Positions 35,791 through 44,995 of a DNA stretch of 64,000 bases are shown here, in pieces. The stretch's first letter is position 1. Each line of letters starts with the position of its first letter. Location: contig RDZE01000026.1 in NCBI GenBank assembly GCA_004293905.1, forward strand, positions 1-64,000, given 5' to 3'. Source of the stretch: Cytophagales bacterium (lineage in GTDB: Bacteria > Bacteroidota > Bacteroidia > Cytophagales > Microscillaceae). A program made the translations under genes and the position numbers. Below the pieces are notes generated by a model that was given only the letters and a program-made list of their open reading frames with translations, was not told where the DNA came from and did no database searches.

Positions 35791-36864
35791 ATGTTACAAA
35801 GAAAAATACTCATTACAGGCGGTGCGGGTTTTATAGGCTCTCATGTTGTAAGGTTGTTCGTGAATAAATATCCTCATTATACTATATTTAATTTGGATAA
35901 ACTTACTTATGCGGGCAATCTTAAAAATTTGCAAGACATTGAGCAAGCACCTAATTATACTTTTTTAAAAGGAGATATTGCTGAAAGTGCATATATTTTC
36001 TCTATTTTCGAGCAATATCAATTTGATGCAGTAATTCATTTGGCTGCCGAAACACATGTGGATAGGTCTATAGAAAACCCGTTGGCATTTGTAGAAACCA
36101 ATGTATTGGGCACGGTGAATTTGCTCAATGCTGCCAAAAAAATTTGGACAACATCATTAAAACAATCTGATGCAGTTACTCCTGTTTTTTACCATGTTTC
36201 TACTGATGAGGTATATGGCTCACTTGATTCAGGAGGTTTTTTTACAGAAACAACTCCCTACGCACCTCAATCGCCTTATTCGGCTTCAAAAGCCAGTTCT
36301 GACCATTTTGTGAGAGCCTATCATAATACTTACAAACTTCCTGTGCTGATTTCGAACTGCTCCAATAACTATGGACAGCATCAGTTTCCAGAAAAATTGA
36401 TTCCTCTTTTTATCAATAACATTCTCCAAAATAAACCTTTGCCCGTTTATGGAAAAGGTGAAAATGTAAGAGATTGGCTCTATGTAAAAGACCACGCAAG
36501 GGCAATAGATGTTATTTTTCACTATGGCAATGTGGGCGAAACCTACAATGTAGGTGGGCAAAATGAGTGGAAAAACATAGATTTAGTGCGGTTGTTGTGC
36601 AAAATCATGGATAACCGTTTAGGGAAAATAGCAGGTAGTTCAGAACGTTTGATTACTTATGTTACTGATAGAGCAGGGCACGATTTGCGTTATGCCATAG
36701 ATGCCCAAAAACTGATGCATCATTTGGATTGGCAACCCTCTGTAAGTTTTGAAGAGGGGCTTGAAATTACGGTAGATTGGTATTTGCAAAACCAAACTTG
36801 GCTTGCTGAGGTAACTTCAGGGGCTTACCAACAATATTACAAACAACAATACGAAAATCGGTAG
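35791..36864 (+). CDS. rfbB: dTDP-glucose 4,6-dehydratase
   Basis: 357 residues of the extended SDR type. The Rossmann start is KILITGGAGFIGSHVVR, the catalytic region is STDEVYG with the YSASK pair (Tyr and Lys in SPYSASKASSDH) and VRDWLYVKDHARAI follows. It converts dTDP-glucose to dTDP-4-keto-6-deoxyglucose for surface sugars such as rhamnose. The other dTDP-sugar genes (rmlA, rmlC, rmlD) are not in the window. Its stop abuts the end of the convergent deacetylase gene with no spacer. Confidence 0.95.
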   Translation: MLQRKILITGGAGFIGSHVVRLFVNKYPHYTIFNLDKLTYAGNLKNLQDIEQAPNYTFLKGDIAESAYIFSIFEQYQFDAVIHLAAETHVDRSIENPLAFVETNVLGTVNLLNAAKKIWTTSLKQSDAVTPVFYHVSTDEVYGSLDSGGFFTETTPYAPQSPYSASKASSDHFVRAYHNTYKLPVLISNCSNNYGQHQFPEKLIPLFINNILQNKPLPVYGKGENVRDWLYVKDHARAIDVIFHYGNVGETYNVGGQNEWKNIDLVRLLCKIMDNRLGKIAGSSERLITYVTDRAGHDLRYAIDAQKLMHHLDWQPSVSFEEGLEITVDWYLQNQTWLAEVTSGAYQQYYKQQYENR

Positions 36865-37779
36865 TTATTTTTTATCAAAATAAGGAGGAGTGCGTAAGAG
36901 TTCATTGACAGTAACGATAGAGAAACCCATTTGTCGTATACGGGCAATAATATCGGGCAAGGCTTTTACAGTGTTTTGTTTATTTTCTCCACCTGAATGT
37001 AATAAAATAATGGCTCCGTCATGGATATGCCTCATCACACTATCCGCTATCTGCTCGGAGGTTTGTTCTTTTTGCCAATCATAAGTATCAATAGACCAAT
37101 TGATGATTTTATAGCCTTTGTTTGCTAAATATAATACTTGTTCATTGGTAATTTTTCCGTAGGGTGGGCGTATAAAGATGGGTTGCACATCGAAACCATC
37201 ACGCATAAGGCTTTCATTGCGTTGTACTTGTTTGTCAAACATTTCTTCCATAGAGAGTTTTTCAAAATCTAAATGGCTATAAGAATGATTGCCAATGATA
37301 TGACCTTCTTCTAACATTTTTTCTACAACTTCGGGGTGTCGTTGTATTTTGAAACCTACCAAAAAGAAAGTAGCTTTGATACCATAGGATTTTAGGACTT
37401 CTAATATTTCTGGTGTAAAAGTGAGGTCAGGACCGTCATCAAAAGTAAGTGCTACTTTCTTCTGTGTTTTGAGTGCTTCTAAGAAAAAAATATCTTTGAA
37501 CTGATGTGCTTGCTCTTCTACTTGAGTTTTGAATTTGATGAAATTTTTATCTTCGCCTTTGGTTCTTAGTCTTGGCATTTGCGATTTGCTACTTGCTCCA
37601 AAAGCTACATTTTGCATGGTATGCCCTTGTCGTTTTTTTTGTTTTACAAATTTCAAATTCTTGTGTTGGCTACCTTCAAAATAGATAAGAAAGATAACGA
37701 GTAAAAACAATACAGAAGTAAAGAAAAAGAAAAATTTGTATTCGGCTGCATCGTATGTAGAAGAAGAACTGGACATCAT
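36865..37779 (-). CDS. Membrane-anchored polysaccharide deacetylase (NodB domain)
   Basis: 304 residues. One membrane helix (~15-33) anchors a NodB domain with the five motifs: TFDDGPD, HSYSHLD (metal His residues), RPPYGK, an IINWSIDTYDW stretch and ILLHSGG. The catalytic domain would be outside the cytoplasmic membrane. The substrate may be peptidoglycan, chitin-like or exopolysaccharide. Gap of 19 bases from the RidA gene upstream. Confidence 0.93.
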   Translation of the reverse strand: MMSSSSSTYDAAEYKFFFFFTSVLFLLVIFLIYFEGSQHKNLKFVKQKKRQGHTMQNVAFGASSKSQMPRLRTKGEDKNFIKFKTQVEEQAHQFKDIFFLEALKTQKKVALTFDDGPDLTFTPEILEVLKSYGIKATFFLVGFKIQRHPEVVEKMLEEGHIIGNHSYSHLDFEKLSMEEMFDKQVQRNESLMRDGFDVQPIFIRPPYGKITNEQVLYLANKGYKIINWSIDTYDWQKEQTSEQIADSVMRHIHDGAIILLHSGGENKQNTVKALPDIIARIRQMGFSIVTVNELLRTPPYFDKK

Positions 37780-37798
37780 TTTATTGTGTTTAGTGGCT

Positions 37799-38194
37799 TT
37801 ATTCGGTGTTTTGTACGACAGCCGTTACTTCAATCTCAACCAATAGAGCAGAGTTGATGAGTGCGCTCACCTCTACCATTGTAGAAACGGGTTTGATGTG
37901 GGCGAAAAATTCGCCATGTGCTTTGCCTACTGCTTTCCAATCTTGAATATTGGTAAGGTAGATTCTTGTTCTTACAATGTCTTCGAGTTTGCTTCCTAAT
38001 TGTTGAAGAGCATTTTCGATTTTTTTGATGATAAAACAAGTTTGTTTGTAAGCATCATCTAAACCTATGAGGTTTCCCTCATTATCAACGGCTGTAGTAC
38101 CTGCTACTTCAATAATATTGCCAATTTTGATGGCTCTTGAGTATCCAATGGTTTTTTCCCATTCTGTGTTAGTAGAGAATGTTTCTTTTGTCAT
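37799..38194 (-). CDS. RidA family enamine/imine deaminase
   Basis: 131 residues, the usual length of the YjgF/RidA family. The conserved IEVAGTTAVD, IENALQQLGSKLEDIVRTRI and PVSTMVEVSAL stretches are present, the latter close to the arginine-carboxylate clamp region. RidA clears reactive enamines formed by PLP enzymes. It lies between the deacetylase and the TerB-ABCG gene in a leftward series. Confidence 0.93.
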   Translation of the reverse strand: MTKETFSTNTEWEKTIGYSRAIKIGNIIEVAGTTAVDNEGNLIGLDDAYKQTCFIIKKIENALQQLGSKLEDIVRTRIYLTNIQDWKAVGKAHGEFFAHIKPVSTMVEVSALINSALLVEIEVTAVVQNTE

Positions 38195-38240
38195 AGTATT
38201 TATTATGATTTACAAGTTTGGTATTGATTGAATATAACTT

Positions 38241-41200
38241 TTATCTTCTTTTTCGGCTGAATACACTTCCTAAAACTTCTATGGCTTCGCGGAGCATGTG
38301 GAAATAGAGGGTAATATAGAGCAAGAAAGTAAATGCCCAAATGATGCCCAAATTGAACCAAAAAGTATCTATCATGATGCCCATAAAGTGTTTTTCGGGG
38401 GCGAAAAAGTGGGTTCTAAACTCAAAAAAATCGGCTAACTCAGGAGTTGGCGCATCATATACGGGATATATTTTTTGCCATAGTTTGCCGTTGATTTCTA
38501 CGATTCTATTCACATCTTCGGAGTTTTCGAGTAATTCTTTCAGGTGTTTGTTGTGATAAGTATTCATCAGTGCTAAGAATTGTTTTTTTGATTCTTCATT
38601 TTTTACTGCTCGACTTATCATTTTATCTTTAGTATCATTGGCTTTGTTGTAGATTTTGATATAATATTGTTCTAATGCTTGCAAGTGTTTTTTGAGTTTT
38701 TCACCTATTTCTACTGAGAAGTCTTTAGGGTTGAGTAGCTCAGGTTTGGCAAAAACTAAGTTAGGAGTGAGTATATTTTCTTTAGTAATTTCATTTTGCA
38801 AAAGCAATAAATCTTTTTCAAAAATGTGTTTTTCTTCTTCTTTTTTGCTTTTAAAATGTGTGATGCAATAGCTTAGTTTACTTTCTAATTTGGGCAGATA
38901 ATATACTTTTTTATAGTCAGCTTTTGCCATTGTTCTGTTTAGCTCGAAGAAAAGCGCGTCATATTCATTGCTTTTAAATTGATTGACAGCCAAGGCTTCG
39001 AAAGCCCAACGCGATGCCATGATTTCGCTTACGATAGGAACTTTGTTATTAGATGAGAGATGTGGGTTAATTTCGTCAAACTTGACCACGATACCCCCCA
39101 ATATGAGTTGTGGAATGAGCAAAATAGGAATAAGTATATATACAGTAATAGCAGAGCGGAAAGCGGAAGAGATATTGAGCCCAAGCATATTGGCAAAGCA
39201 AGCCGTAGCAAACAACACAAGCCAATAGTCGAAATACATGCCTTGTATACCTAAAATAAAGTTGCCTATCAATACAAAACAAAGCATCTGAAAGGCTGAA
39301 AACCCAAACAGTATAGTAATTTTTGAGGCTAAATAACTCCCACGACTGAGGTGCAAGAAGGCTTCTCTTTTTCGTATTTTGGCATCTTTGATGATTTCTT
39401 CGGCACTTACCGTAAGCCCTACAAAAAGAGCCACAATAATGCTCATAAACAAATAAGCAGGAATATTGACATTTTCGGCAAAGAGATAAAAACCTGTGTT
39501 TGCCTCTGATTGGTCTATATGATAATAACGTACAATACTAGATAAAATAAAAGCCAAACCGGGAGATACAAATAGGTTGATGGCTAAATATTGTTTATTG
39601 CTGAATTTGGTGCGCAAATCGCGAGCGGCAAATATCCAGAACTGTTTCCATCGCTTCGGAATTAATTGTGTATGAGGGGGTTCGCCTTTTGCTTTTTGAA
39701 TAGTAGGCGGTGTAAAGTGCTTCTGGAATCGTTCGTACCATTGTACTGGTATTACTTTCCTTTGTTCAGTATATTGCCCATATTCATCTACCAATTTGGC
39801 TTCAATGATATTGAAAATTTGTTCAGGGTTTACATTGCCACAGGTATCGCAAAAGCCCAATTCGCTATTAATGAGTCCTGCTTGTTGGCGAAAATAAATG
39901 ACCGCATCAATAGGGTTTCCATAATAAATTTGATAGCCGCCTACATCAAGAATGACCAACTTATCGAACATTTTGAATATATCGGAAGAGGGCTGGTGAA
40001 TGACCACAAAAATCAATTTGCCTTTAAGTGCTAATTCTTTGAGAAGGTCTAATATATTTTCAGAATCATTGGAAGAAAGCCCAGAAGTAGGCTCATCTAC
40101 AAACAATACAGAGGGTTCGCGGAGGAGTTCGAGCCCTATGTTGAGGCGTTTGCGTTGCCCTCCACTGATTACTTTTTGCAGAGGATTGCCCACACGCAGG
40201 TGTTTGATTTCGGAGAGTCCTAAATCTACCAAAGTATGGTCTATGAGTTCGTTGATTTGTGTTTCGTCATATTTACTGAAACACAATTTAGCTGCGTAAT
40301 AAAGATTTTGGTATACGGTAAGTTCTTCTATGAGTAAATCGTCTTGGGGTACATAACCAATGACACCCTCGAGTTTCTTTTTTTGGTCAGGGTCGTGTAT
40401 ATCTATTCCGTTGATTTGTACGCTGCCTTGCAAAGGTGTAATAGTACCATTGAGCACATTGAGCAATGTAGATTTCCCAGAGCCACTCGCCCCCATAATG
40501 CCGATGAGCTTGCCCGAATCTTCGCTAATATTGATTTGGTGCAATCCTCCTTTGCCTTCAGGAAATACGTGCGAGATATTTTCAGCCGAAAAACTGAGGA
40601 GAGGTACATACTTGTCTTTGAGAAAAGCCGCCACTACATCGCTGTAATAAATTGGGGTGATTTTTTCGTTGCGAATAGATGCTCCGTTTGAGAGCGTGTA
40701 GATATGCTTATCTTTGAGAGGCAATCCATTCAAAAATGTATTGGTGAGTGTATCTGCTTCAAAAAATTTAATCATATACATTTCCATACCTGCCAATCGA
40801 AGTACAGTAATGGTGCTATTGAGTTCGGTTTTGAAGAGGTGTAAATTATTTTGAGTTTGCTTTTTATTGTTGATAACCAATATATTGGGCAATACCTCTA
40901 TGTCTTCTATTCTTTGCGCCAATGCAAATTGTTTCATTTCTTGGTAGTACTCAAGGCTAATATTGAAGGCTTCGGCAGTTTTGTCTACAAAATTTTCTTC
41001 CAATTGATGAATAGTGCCATCTGCGCCAATGAGTTCGAGAAGGTGAAACAGAACTACAATTTTTTGTTTTTGATTGAGCTCCGTATTTATCTTTTTGATG
41101 ATATTGGTGGTTTGTAGCTGTGCTTTGAGTGCTATTTGTGTATATTCATCAAAAAGTTGTATATAAGTAGTTACTTGGTCGGTGCTGAGATGCTCCTCTA

Positions 41201-41303
41201 TAAAATCAAAGGTTACTTCCCTTTCCGAACTGCTCACTTCCCCATCTACACTGGCAGATATGGCTAAGAGTTGTATGATGGCTTTGAGTACATTTTCGCT
41301 CAT
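38241..41303 (-). CDS. TerB-domain/ABCG-type ABC transporter fusion
   Basis: 1020 residues. The first ~150 form a TerB (tellurite-resistance-type) helical domain (ASVDGEVSSSEREVTFDFI). An ATPase follows at ~235-480: Walker A GASGSGKSTLLN, signature ISGGQRKRLNIGLEL and Walker B VLFVDEPTSGL. The rest is an ABC2-type membrane part with about six helices (~560-760 and one near the C-terminus). The order ATPase-then-membrane is that of eukaryotic ABCG half transporters. The exported substrate is unknown. Gap of 46 bases to the RidA gene. Confidence 0.92.
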   Translation of the reverse strand: MSENVLKAIIQLLAISASVDGEVSSSEREVTFDFIEEHLSTDQVTTYIQLFDEYTQIALKAQLQTTNIIKKINTELNQKQKIVVLFHLLELIGADGTIHQLEENFVDKTAEAFNISLEYYQEMKQFALAQRIEDIEVLPNILVINNKKQTQNNLHLFKTELNSTITVLRLAGMEMYMIKFFEADTLTNTFLNGLPLKDKHIYTLSNGASIRNEKITPIYYSDVVAAFLKDKYVPLLSFSAENISHVFPEGKGGLHQINISEDSGKLIGIMGASGSGKSTLLNVLNGTITPLQGSVQINGIDIHDPDQKKKLEGVIGYVPQDDLLIEELTVYQNLYYAAKLCFSKYDETQINELIDHTLVDLGLSEIKHLRVGNPLQKVISGGQRKRLNIGLELLREPSVLFVDEPTSGLSSNDSENILDLLKELALKGKLIFVVIHQPSSDIFKMFDKLVILDVGGYQIYYGNPIDAVIYFRQQAGLINSELGFCDTCGNVNPEQIFNIIEAKLVDEYGQYTEQRKVIPVQWYERFQKHFTPPTIQKAKGEPPHTQLIPKRWKQFWIFAARDLRTKFSNKQYLAINLFVSPGLAFILSSIVRYYHIDQSEANTGFYLFAENVNIPAYLFMSIIVALFVGLTVSAEEIIKDAKIRKREAFLHLSRGSYLASKITILFGFSAFQMLCFVLIGNFILGIQGMYFDYWLVLFATACFANMLGLNISSAFRSAITVYILIPILLIPQLILGGIVVKFDEINPHLSSNNKVPIVSEIMASRWAFEALAVNQFKSNEYDALFFELNRTMAKADYKKVYYLPKLESKLSYCITHFKSKKEEEKHIFEKDLLLLQNEITKENILTPNLVFAKPELLNPKDFSVEIGEKLKKHLQALEQYYIKIYNKANDTKDKMISRAVKNEESKKQFLALMNTYHNKHLKELLENSEDVNRIVEINGKLWQKIYPVYDAPTPELADFFEFRTHFFAPEKHFMGIMIDTFWFNLGIIWAFTFLLYITLYFHMLREAIEVLGSVFSRKRR

Positions 41304-41449
41304 AAATTAGAGATTGTTGTAATTTGTTTTTGCAAAAAACTGCCCAATGATATAAAAAAAAAGAAAAATCACCAAATAAATAGCCAATAAAACTAACTTT
41401 GTATTTCAAATTTTATTATGTATCTCTCTCTTAATATTCTAATGAACCT

Positions 41450-42424
41450 ATGAAAATAGCACAATTTATCCAAGCAGGAACTCCCGAAGAAGTTTTAGAA
41501 ATAAAGGAAATCAGCCTTTTAGAGCCCAAAGCGGGCGAATTGAGGGTGCGCGTAAAAGCCTCTCCGATTAACCCCTCCGATACGATGTTTGTTCGTGGGT
41601 TGTATGGTATCAGACCACAACTACCCTCTGGCGCAGGCTTTGAAGGGGTAGGTATTGTAGATGCTGTAGGCGAAGGGGTTGATATTCCCGTCGGTACGCG
41701 TGTGATGTTCACAACCATTGGCGCTTGGGCGGAGTATGCCATTGTTTCAGCAAAAACAGCCTCGCCCGTACCCGCACATATACCCGATGAAGTAGCGGCA
41801 CAGTCTTTTGTCAATCCACTCACGGCTTGGGCTATGATTCATGAATCGGGCGTAAAAGCTGGTGGTTGGTTGTTACTTACGGCAGGTGGCTCCACTTTTT
41901 CACAGTTGGTTATTCAGATGGCAAAAAGCAAAGGCATCAATACCATTGCTACCGTTCGAAGAAATGACCAAGACGAGCAACTAAAAGCCTTAGGCGTTAC
42001 GGCAATCGTGAATACAGAAGATAGTAAATGGGTAAAACAAGTTTTTGAACTTACAGGCGGACAAGGGGCAGATTGTTGCTTGGAAGCTGTAGGAGGTGCT
42101 ACGGCTACTCAAGCTCTTAAATGTTTGAAAAATAACGGTAAGATGCTTATTTACGGACTTTTGAGCCTTCAAAACCCTACTGTAGATAGTGGCTTGATGA
42201 TTTTCAAAAATCTTACAATAAAAGGTTTTTGGCTTACCGCTTGGTTGGCAGAAGCCGATAAAAATGTAAAACAAGAACTTTTCAAAGAGGTTTATAGTCT
42301 GCTTGGCACAGATGCCTTGAAAGTAACTATAGAAGCCCGATACTCTTTAGACAAAATCAAAGAAGCCGTAGCACATGCCGATAAACCCGGACGCAATGGC
42401 AAAGTATTGGTAGTGATTGATTAG
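41450..42424 (+). CDS. MECR-like 2-enoyl thioester reductase (zinc-free MDR family)
   Basis: 324 residues of the medium-chain reductase family without the zinc-ligand set of true alcohol dehydrogenases. The N-terminal NPSDTMFVRGLYGIRP, the SGAGFEGVGIVDAVG and LLTAGGSTFSQLVIQMAK (NADPH-binding) blocks agree with trans-2-enoyl-CoA/ACP reductases. It would reduce an enoyl thioester with NADPH; quinone reductase activity is the alternative. A TAACTTTG box (41394-41401) gives a likely -7 element. It is followed by the terminator at 42448. Confidence 0.85.
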   Translation: MKIAQFIQAGTPEEVLEIKEISLLEPKAGELRVRVKASPINPSDTMFVRGLYGIRPQLPSGAGFEGVGIVDAVGEGVDIPVGTRVMFTTIGAWAEYAIVSAKTASPVPAHIPDEVAAQSFVNPLTAWAMIHESGVKAGGWLLLTAGGSTFSQLVIQMAKSKGINTIATVRRNDQDEQLKALGVTAIVNTEDSKWVKQVFELTGGQGADCCLEAVGGATATQALKCLKNNGKMLIYGLLSLQNPTVDSGLMIFKNLTIKGFWLTAWLAEADKNVKQELFKEVYSLLGTDALKVTIEARYSLDKIKEAVAHADKPGRNGKVLVVID

Positions 42425-42447
42425 AGATTGTGAAGCAAAATTTTTCT

Positions 42448-42498
42448 GATGAGTAATGTTATATACTAAAATAAAGTATACTTACTCATCTTTTTTTT
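42448..42498 (+). terminator. Terminator of the enoyl reductase gene
   Basis: Nine-bp outer stem GATGAGTAA (42448-42456) with TTACTCATC (42482-42490), an inner 6-bp stem TATACT/AGTATA, and a run of eight T (42491-42498). Confidence 0.9.
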
Positions 42499-42513
42499 AT
42501 CATAAAAACAAAT

Positions 42514-43188
42514 ATGCACAGTCAAAAATATCCGCGTACCTATCATTTTCCTTTTAGCCCCGGCACTACCTCCGATGATAGAATAGCCAAAGATATAAGT
42601 GGTCTATTGCAAAAAAAAATTGTCATTACTGAAAAATTAGATGGCGAAAACAGTTGCCTCAATCAATATGGCGTTTTTGCACGCTCTCACGCTGCCCCCA
42701 CACAAAACCCTTGGGCTAATTACTTATGGGAAAAATGGCATTTACTCAAAAATGATTTGGGCGATATAGAAATTTTTGGAGAAAGTTTATATGCTATTCA
42801 CTCCATAGAATATCGCTACTTAGAGAGCTATTTTTATGTGTTCGCCATCAGAGTAGAGCAAACATGGCTTTCGTGGGAAGAAGTAATTTTCTATGCCAAT
42901 ATGTTCGATTTCCCTACTGTTCCCCTCCTTTATGAGGGCATTGTGCAAGAAACCCAAACACTTAAAACGCTCATATTAGATTTAGTAACACAACCAAGCC
43001 AATTGTCTAATGAAAAATGGGGATTCAGCCCACGCGAAGGAATTGTAGCGCGCAATAGCAGTGCTTTTGAGAATACTCATTTTTCAAACCAAGTATTCAA
43101 ATGGGTTCGTAAAAACCATGTAAAAACCAATGAACATTGGACTAAAAATTGGCAACGTGCAAAACTTTATTACGAATACCACCCATGA
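42514..43188 (+). CDS. RNA ligase (covalent nucleotidyltransferase), partner of HD-Pnk
   Basis: 224 residues with the nucleotidyltransferase motifs in order. The lysine nucleophile Lys41 is in motif I TEKLDGENS, motif III lies near IEIFGESLYAIHSI (85-98), motif IIIa near YFYVFAIR (106-113), motif IV in REGIVARN and motif V in VFKWVRKNHVK. It is a compact ligase without an added C-terminal domain. It would seal RNA 3'-OH/5'-phosphate ends after adenylation. The overlap ATGA (43185-43188) with the HD-Pnk gene ties the two together as an end-healing plus end-sealing pair. Confidence 0.88.
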   Translation: MHSQKYPRTYHFPFSPGTTSDDRIAKDISGLLQKKIVITEKLDGENSCLNQYGVFARSHAAPTQNPWANYLWEKWHLLKNDLGDIEIFGESLYAIHSIEYRYLESYFYVFAIRVEQTWLSWEEVIFYANMFDFPTVPLLYEGIVQETQTLKTLILDLVTQPSQLSNEKWGFSPREGIVARNSSAFENTHFSNQVFKWVRKNHVKTNEHWTKNWQRAKLYYEYHP

Positions 43189-44300
43189 ACAAACATACTC
43201 CTATCTCACTTTTTGATGCACCTCATCTTTCTTGGGAACAACTACTGGCAGCATACGAACCATTGGCGCAGTTAGCACAATGCCCACAAGATGCTTTTTA
43301 TCATGCCGAAGGCGATGTGCTCAAACATACGAAAATGGTAATCAATGAACTCAAAAAGATGCCAGCCTACAAGCAACTAGACAAAAAAGCCCAGACCATA
43401 CTATACATTGCTGCTCTTTTGCACGATATAGGCAAACCCGCTACTACTACCCTCGAAGAGAACGGACGCATCAGCTCAAAAGGACACGCGAAGGTAGGCG
43501 AAAAAATGGCTCGTTTCTTATTGGCACAAGAAAATATGGATTGGCAAACCAAAGAAGAGATATGCGGATTAGTGAGGCATCACGGTCTACCTATTTGGTT
43601 TTTAGAAAAAAATAACCCTCAGAAAACACTTTTAGAAGCCAATTGTGTTTGTAATTTATATTGGTTGTCTATTTTGGCAGAAGCTGACATTAGGGGGCGC
43701 ATTTGCCAAGACCAAGAAAATATGCTCTTAAAAATAACGCTTTTCAGAGAGTTCTGTATTGAAAACAAATGTTATGACAAAAAATACCATTTTTTTTCAG
43801 ACCATAGTCGCTTTTTATATTTTCATAAAGAAGATAAAACCCCCGACTACCAAGCCTATGACAATACACAAATGACCGTTTATTTGATGTGTGGGCTACC
43901 CGGTGCAGGCAAAAACACTTGGATAGCTCAAAATTTGCCCCATTTGCCCGTAGTAGCCTTAGATGATATTCGGCAGGAGTTAGCCGTAGATTTCAAAGAC
44001 AATCAAGGGCAGGTACTACAAATGGCAGAAGAGAGGGCAAAAAGTTGGCTTCGCAAAAAACAATCTTTCGTTTGGAATGCAACTAATCTCATCAGGCAAA
44101 GGAGGCGGAAGTTGATAGATTTGTTTGCTTCTTATGGTGCAAGAATCGTCATCGTATGGCTTCATAAGCCCTTAGAAACTATTTTAGCACAAAACAAACA
44201 AAGACCTACCCCCGTAAAAGAGGCTGTTATTTACCAATTTTTGGAACGCACAGAAGCCCCTAACCTGACCGAAGGGCACGAATTATGGGTGGTGGAATAA
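43185..44300 (+). CDS. HD-Pnk, polynucleotide 5'-kinase / 2',3'-phosphatase
   Basis: About 371 residues from the ATG at 43185. An N-terminal HD phosphohydrolase domain has His48, His80-Asp81 (ALLHDIGKP), His101, His132-133 (VRHHGLP) and Asp168 (ADIRGR) in the usual order. A C-terminal P-loop kinase (~230-371) has GLPGAGKN (237-244), LDDIRQEL and an Arg-rich lid, IRQRRRKLID. This is the layout of Runella slithyformis HD-Pnk, which removes 2',3'-cyclic or 3' phosphate and adds a 5' phosphate to RNA or DNA ends. The P-loop ends in Asn instead of Ser or Thr. Confidence 0.88.
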   Translation: MNKHTPISLFDAPHLSWEQLLAAYEPLAQLAQCPQDAFYHAEGDVLKHTKMVINELKKMPAYKQLDKKAQTILYIAALLHDIGKPATTTLEENGRISSKGHAKVGEKMARFLLAQENMDWQTKEEICGLVRHHGLPIWFLEKNNPQKTLLEANCVCNLYWLSILAEADIRGRICQDQENMLLKITLFREFCIENKCYDKKYHFFSDHSRFLYFHKEDKTPDYQAYDNTQMTVYLMCGLPGAGKNTWIAQNLPHLPVVALDDIRQELAVDFKDNQGQVLQMAEERAKSWLRKKQSFVWNATNLIRQRRRKLIDLFASYGARIVIVWLHKPLETILAQNKQRPTPVKEAVIYQFLERTEAPNLTEGHELWVVE

Positions 44301-44305
44301 TAAAA

Positions 44306-44340
44306 AAAATACTCATCTTCAAGGAAAATGAGCATTTTAT
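44306..44340 (+). terminator. Terminator after the RNA-repair pair
   Basis: AAAATACTCAT (44306-44316) pairs with ATGAGCATTTT (44328-44338) with one A-C mismatch and an 11-base loop. It sits just after the HD-Pnk stop codon and before the convergent lipoprotein gene. Confidence 0.7.
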
Positions 44341-44375
44341 CACAAAATTAAACAATTAAAATAATCATATCTTCA

Positions 44376-44960
44376 TTAGTTGGCAATGGTTACATTAAAA
44401 GTAACATCAACATCGGTATCACCACCTGCGTTGGTCAAATCGCCAGAGGCTACCCCCGTGGCAGCTTTATCTAATTTATGTTTTAATACAACACGTAGTG
44501 TCCCTGTACTTGCCGCGCCTGTAGTCGCTGTCCAAAGCAACCCTAAAGGACGATTGTCTTTGTCTTTATCTGAATAATTAAAGGAAACATTGAGCGTACC
44601 GCCTTTTACAAAAAACACCTGATGCTCTTCGGCTTCTTCGCTTACTTCTGTAGTAATGGTTTTTGTAGGCGTTTTGCTTTCATCTAAAAACTGCACTGAA
44701 ACAGAGTAAGATATGTTCGCTTTTAATGATCCAGAAGCAGCAATTTGTGGTGCATTGCCTCCGGGTCCGTCTAAGTCACTATAAGAATACGTAACCGTAG
44801 GGTTGCCTGCTATGACAGGTACAAAATTAACCAACACTTTTGTAATAAGTTCTTGCTCATTGGTTGGTTCTGGGCTTTTGGTGCTACAGCTTTCTGCAAT
44901 GAATAAGATAGCTACCCATAAAAAAAGGTGTGGTAATCGGAAAAGTTGTTTTGTAGTCAT
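44376..44960 (-). CDS. Lipoprotein of unknown function, partner of a TonB receptor
   Basis: About 194 residues from the ATG at 44960, which leaves a normal lipoprotein leader (LFLWVAILFIAESC, then STKS); the longer frame to 44999 overlaps the receptor gene. The mature part is an acidic beta-rich domain of roughly 170 residues with repeated aromatic and Gly-rich strands. It lies 35 bases downstream of the TonB receptor gene and is likely transcribed with it. I know similar lipoproteins beside TonB receptors in this phylum but no assigned function. Confidence 0.75.
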   Translation of the reverse strand: MTTKQLFRLPHLFLWVAILFIAESCSTKSPEPTNEQELITKVLVNFVPVIAGNPTVTYSYSDLDGPGGNAPQIAASGSLKANISYSVSVQFLDESKTPTKTITTEVSEEAEEHQVFFVKGGTLNVSFNYSDKDKDNRPLGLLWTATTGAASTGTLRVVLKHKLDKAATGVASGDLTNAGGDTDVDVTFNVTIAN

Positions 44961-44995
44961 GATAATAAAGAGTGTTAAAAGGGTTTTAAAAAAAG

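Noticed and set aside
43149..43184. Earlier start for the HD-Pnk gene inside the ligase gene
   Set aside because: The ATGA overlap at 43185-43188 gives a normal coupled start and the extra residues would duplicate ligase coding sequence in another frame.
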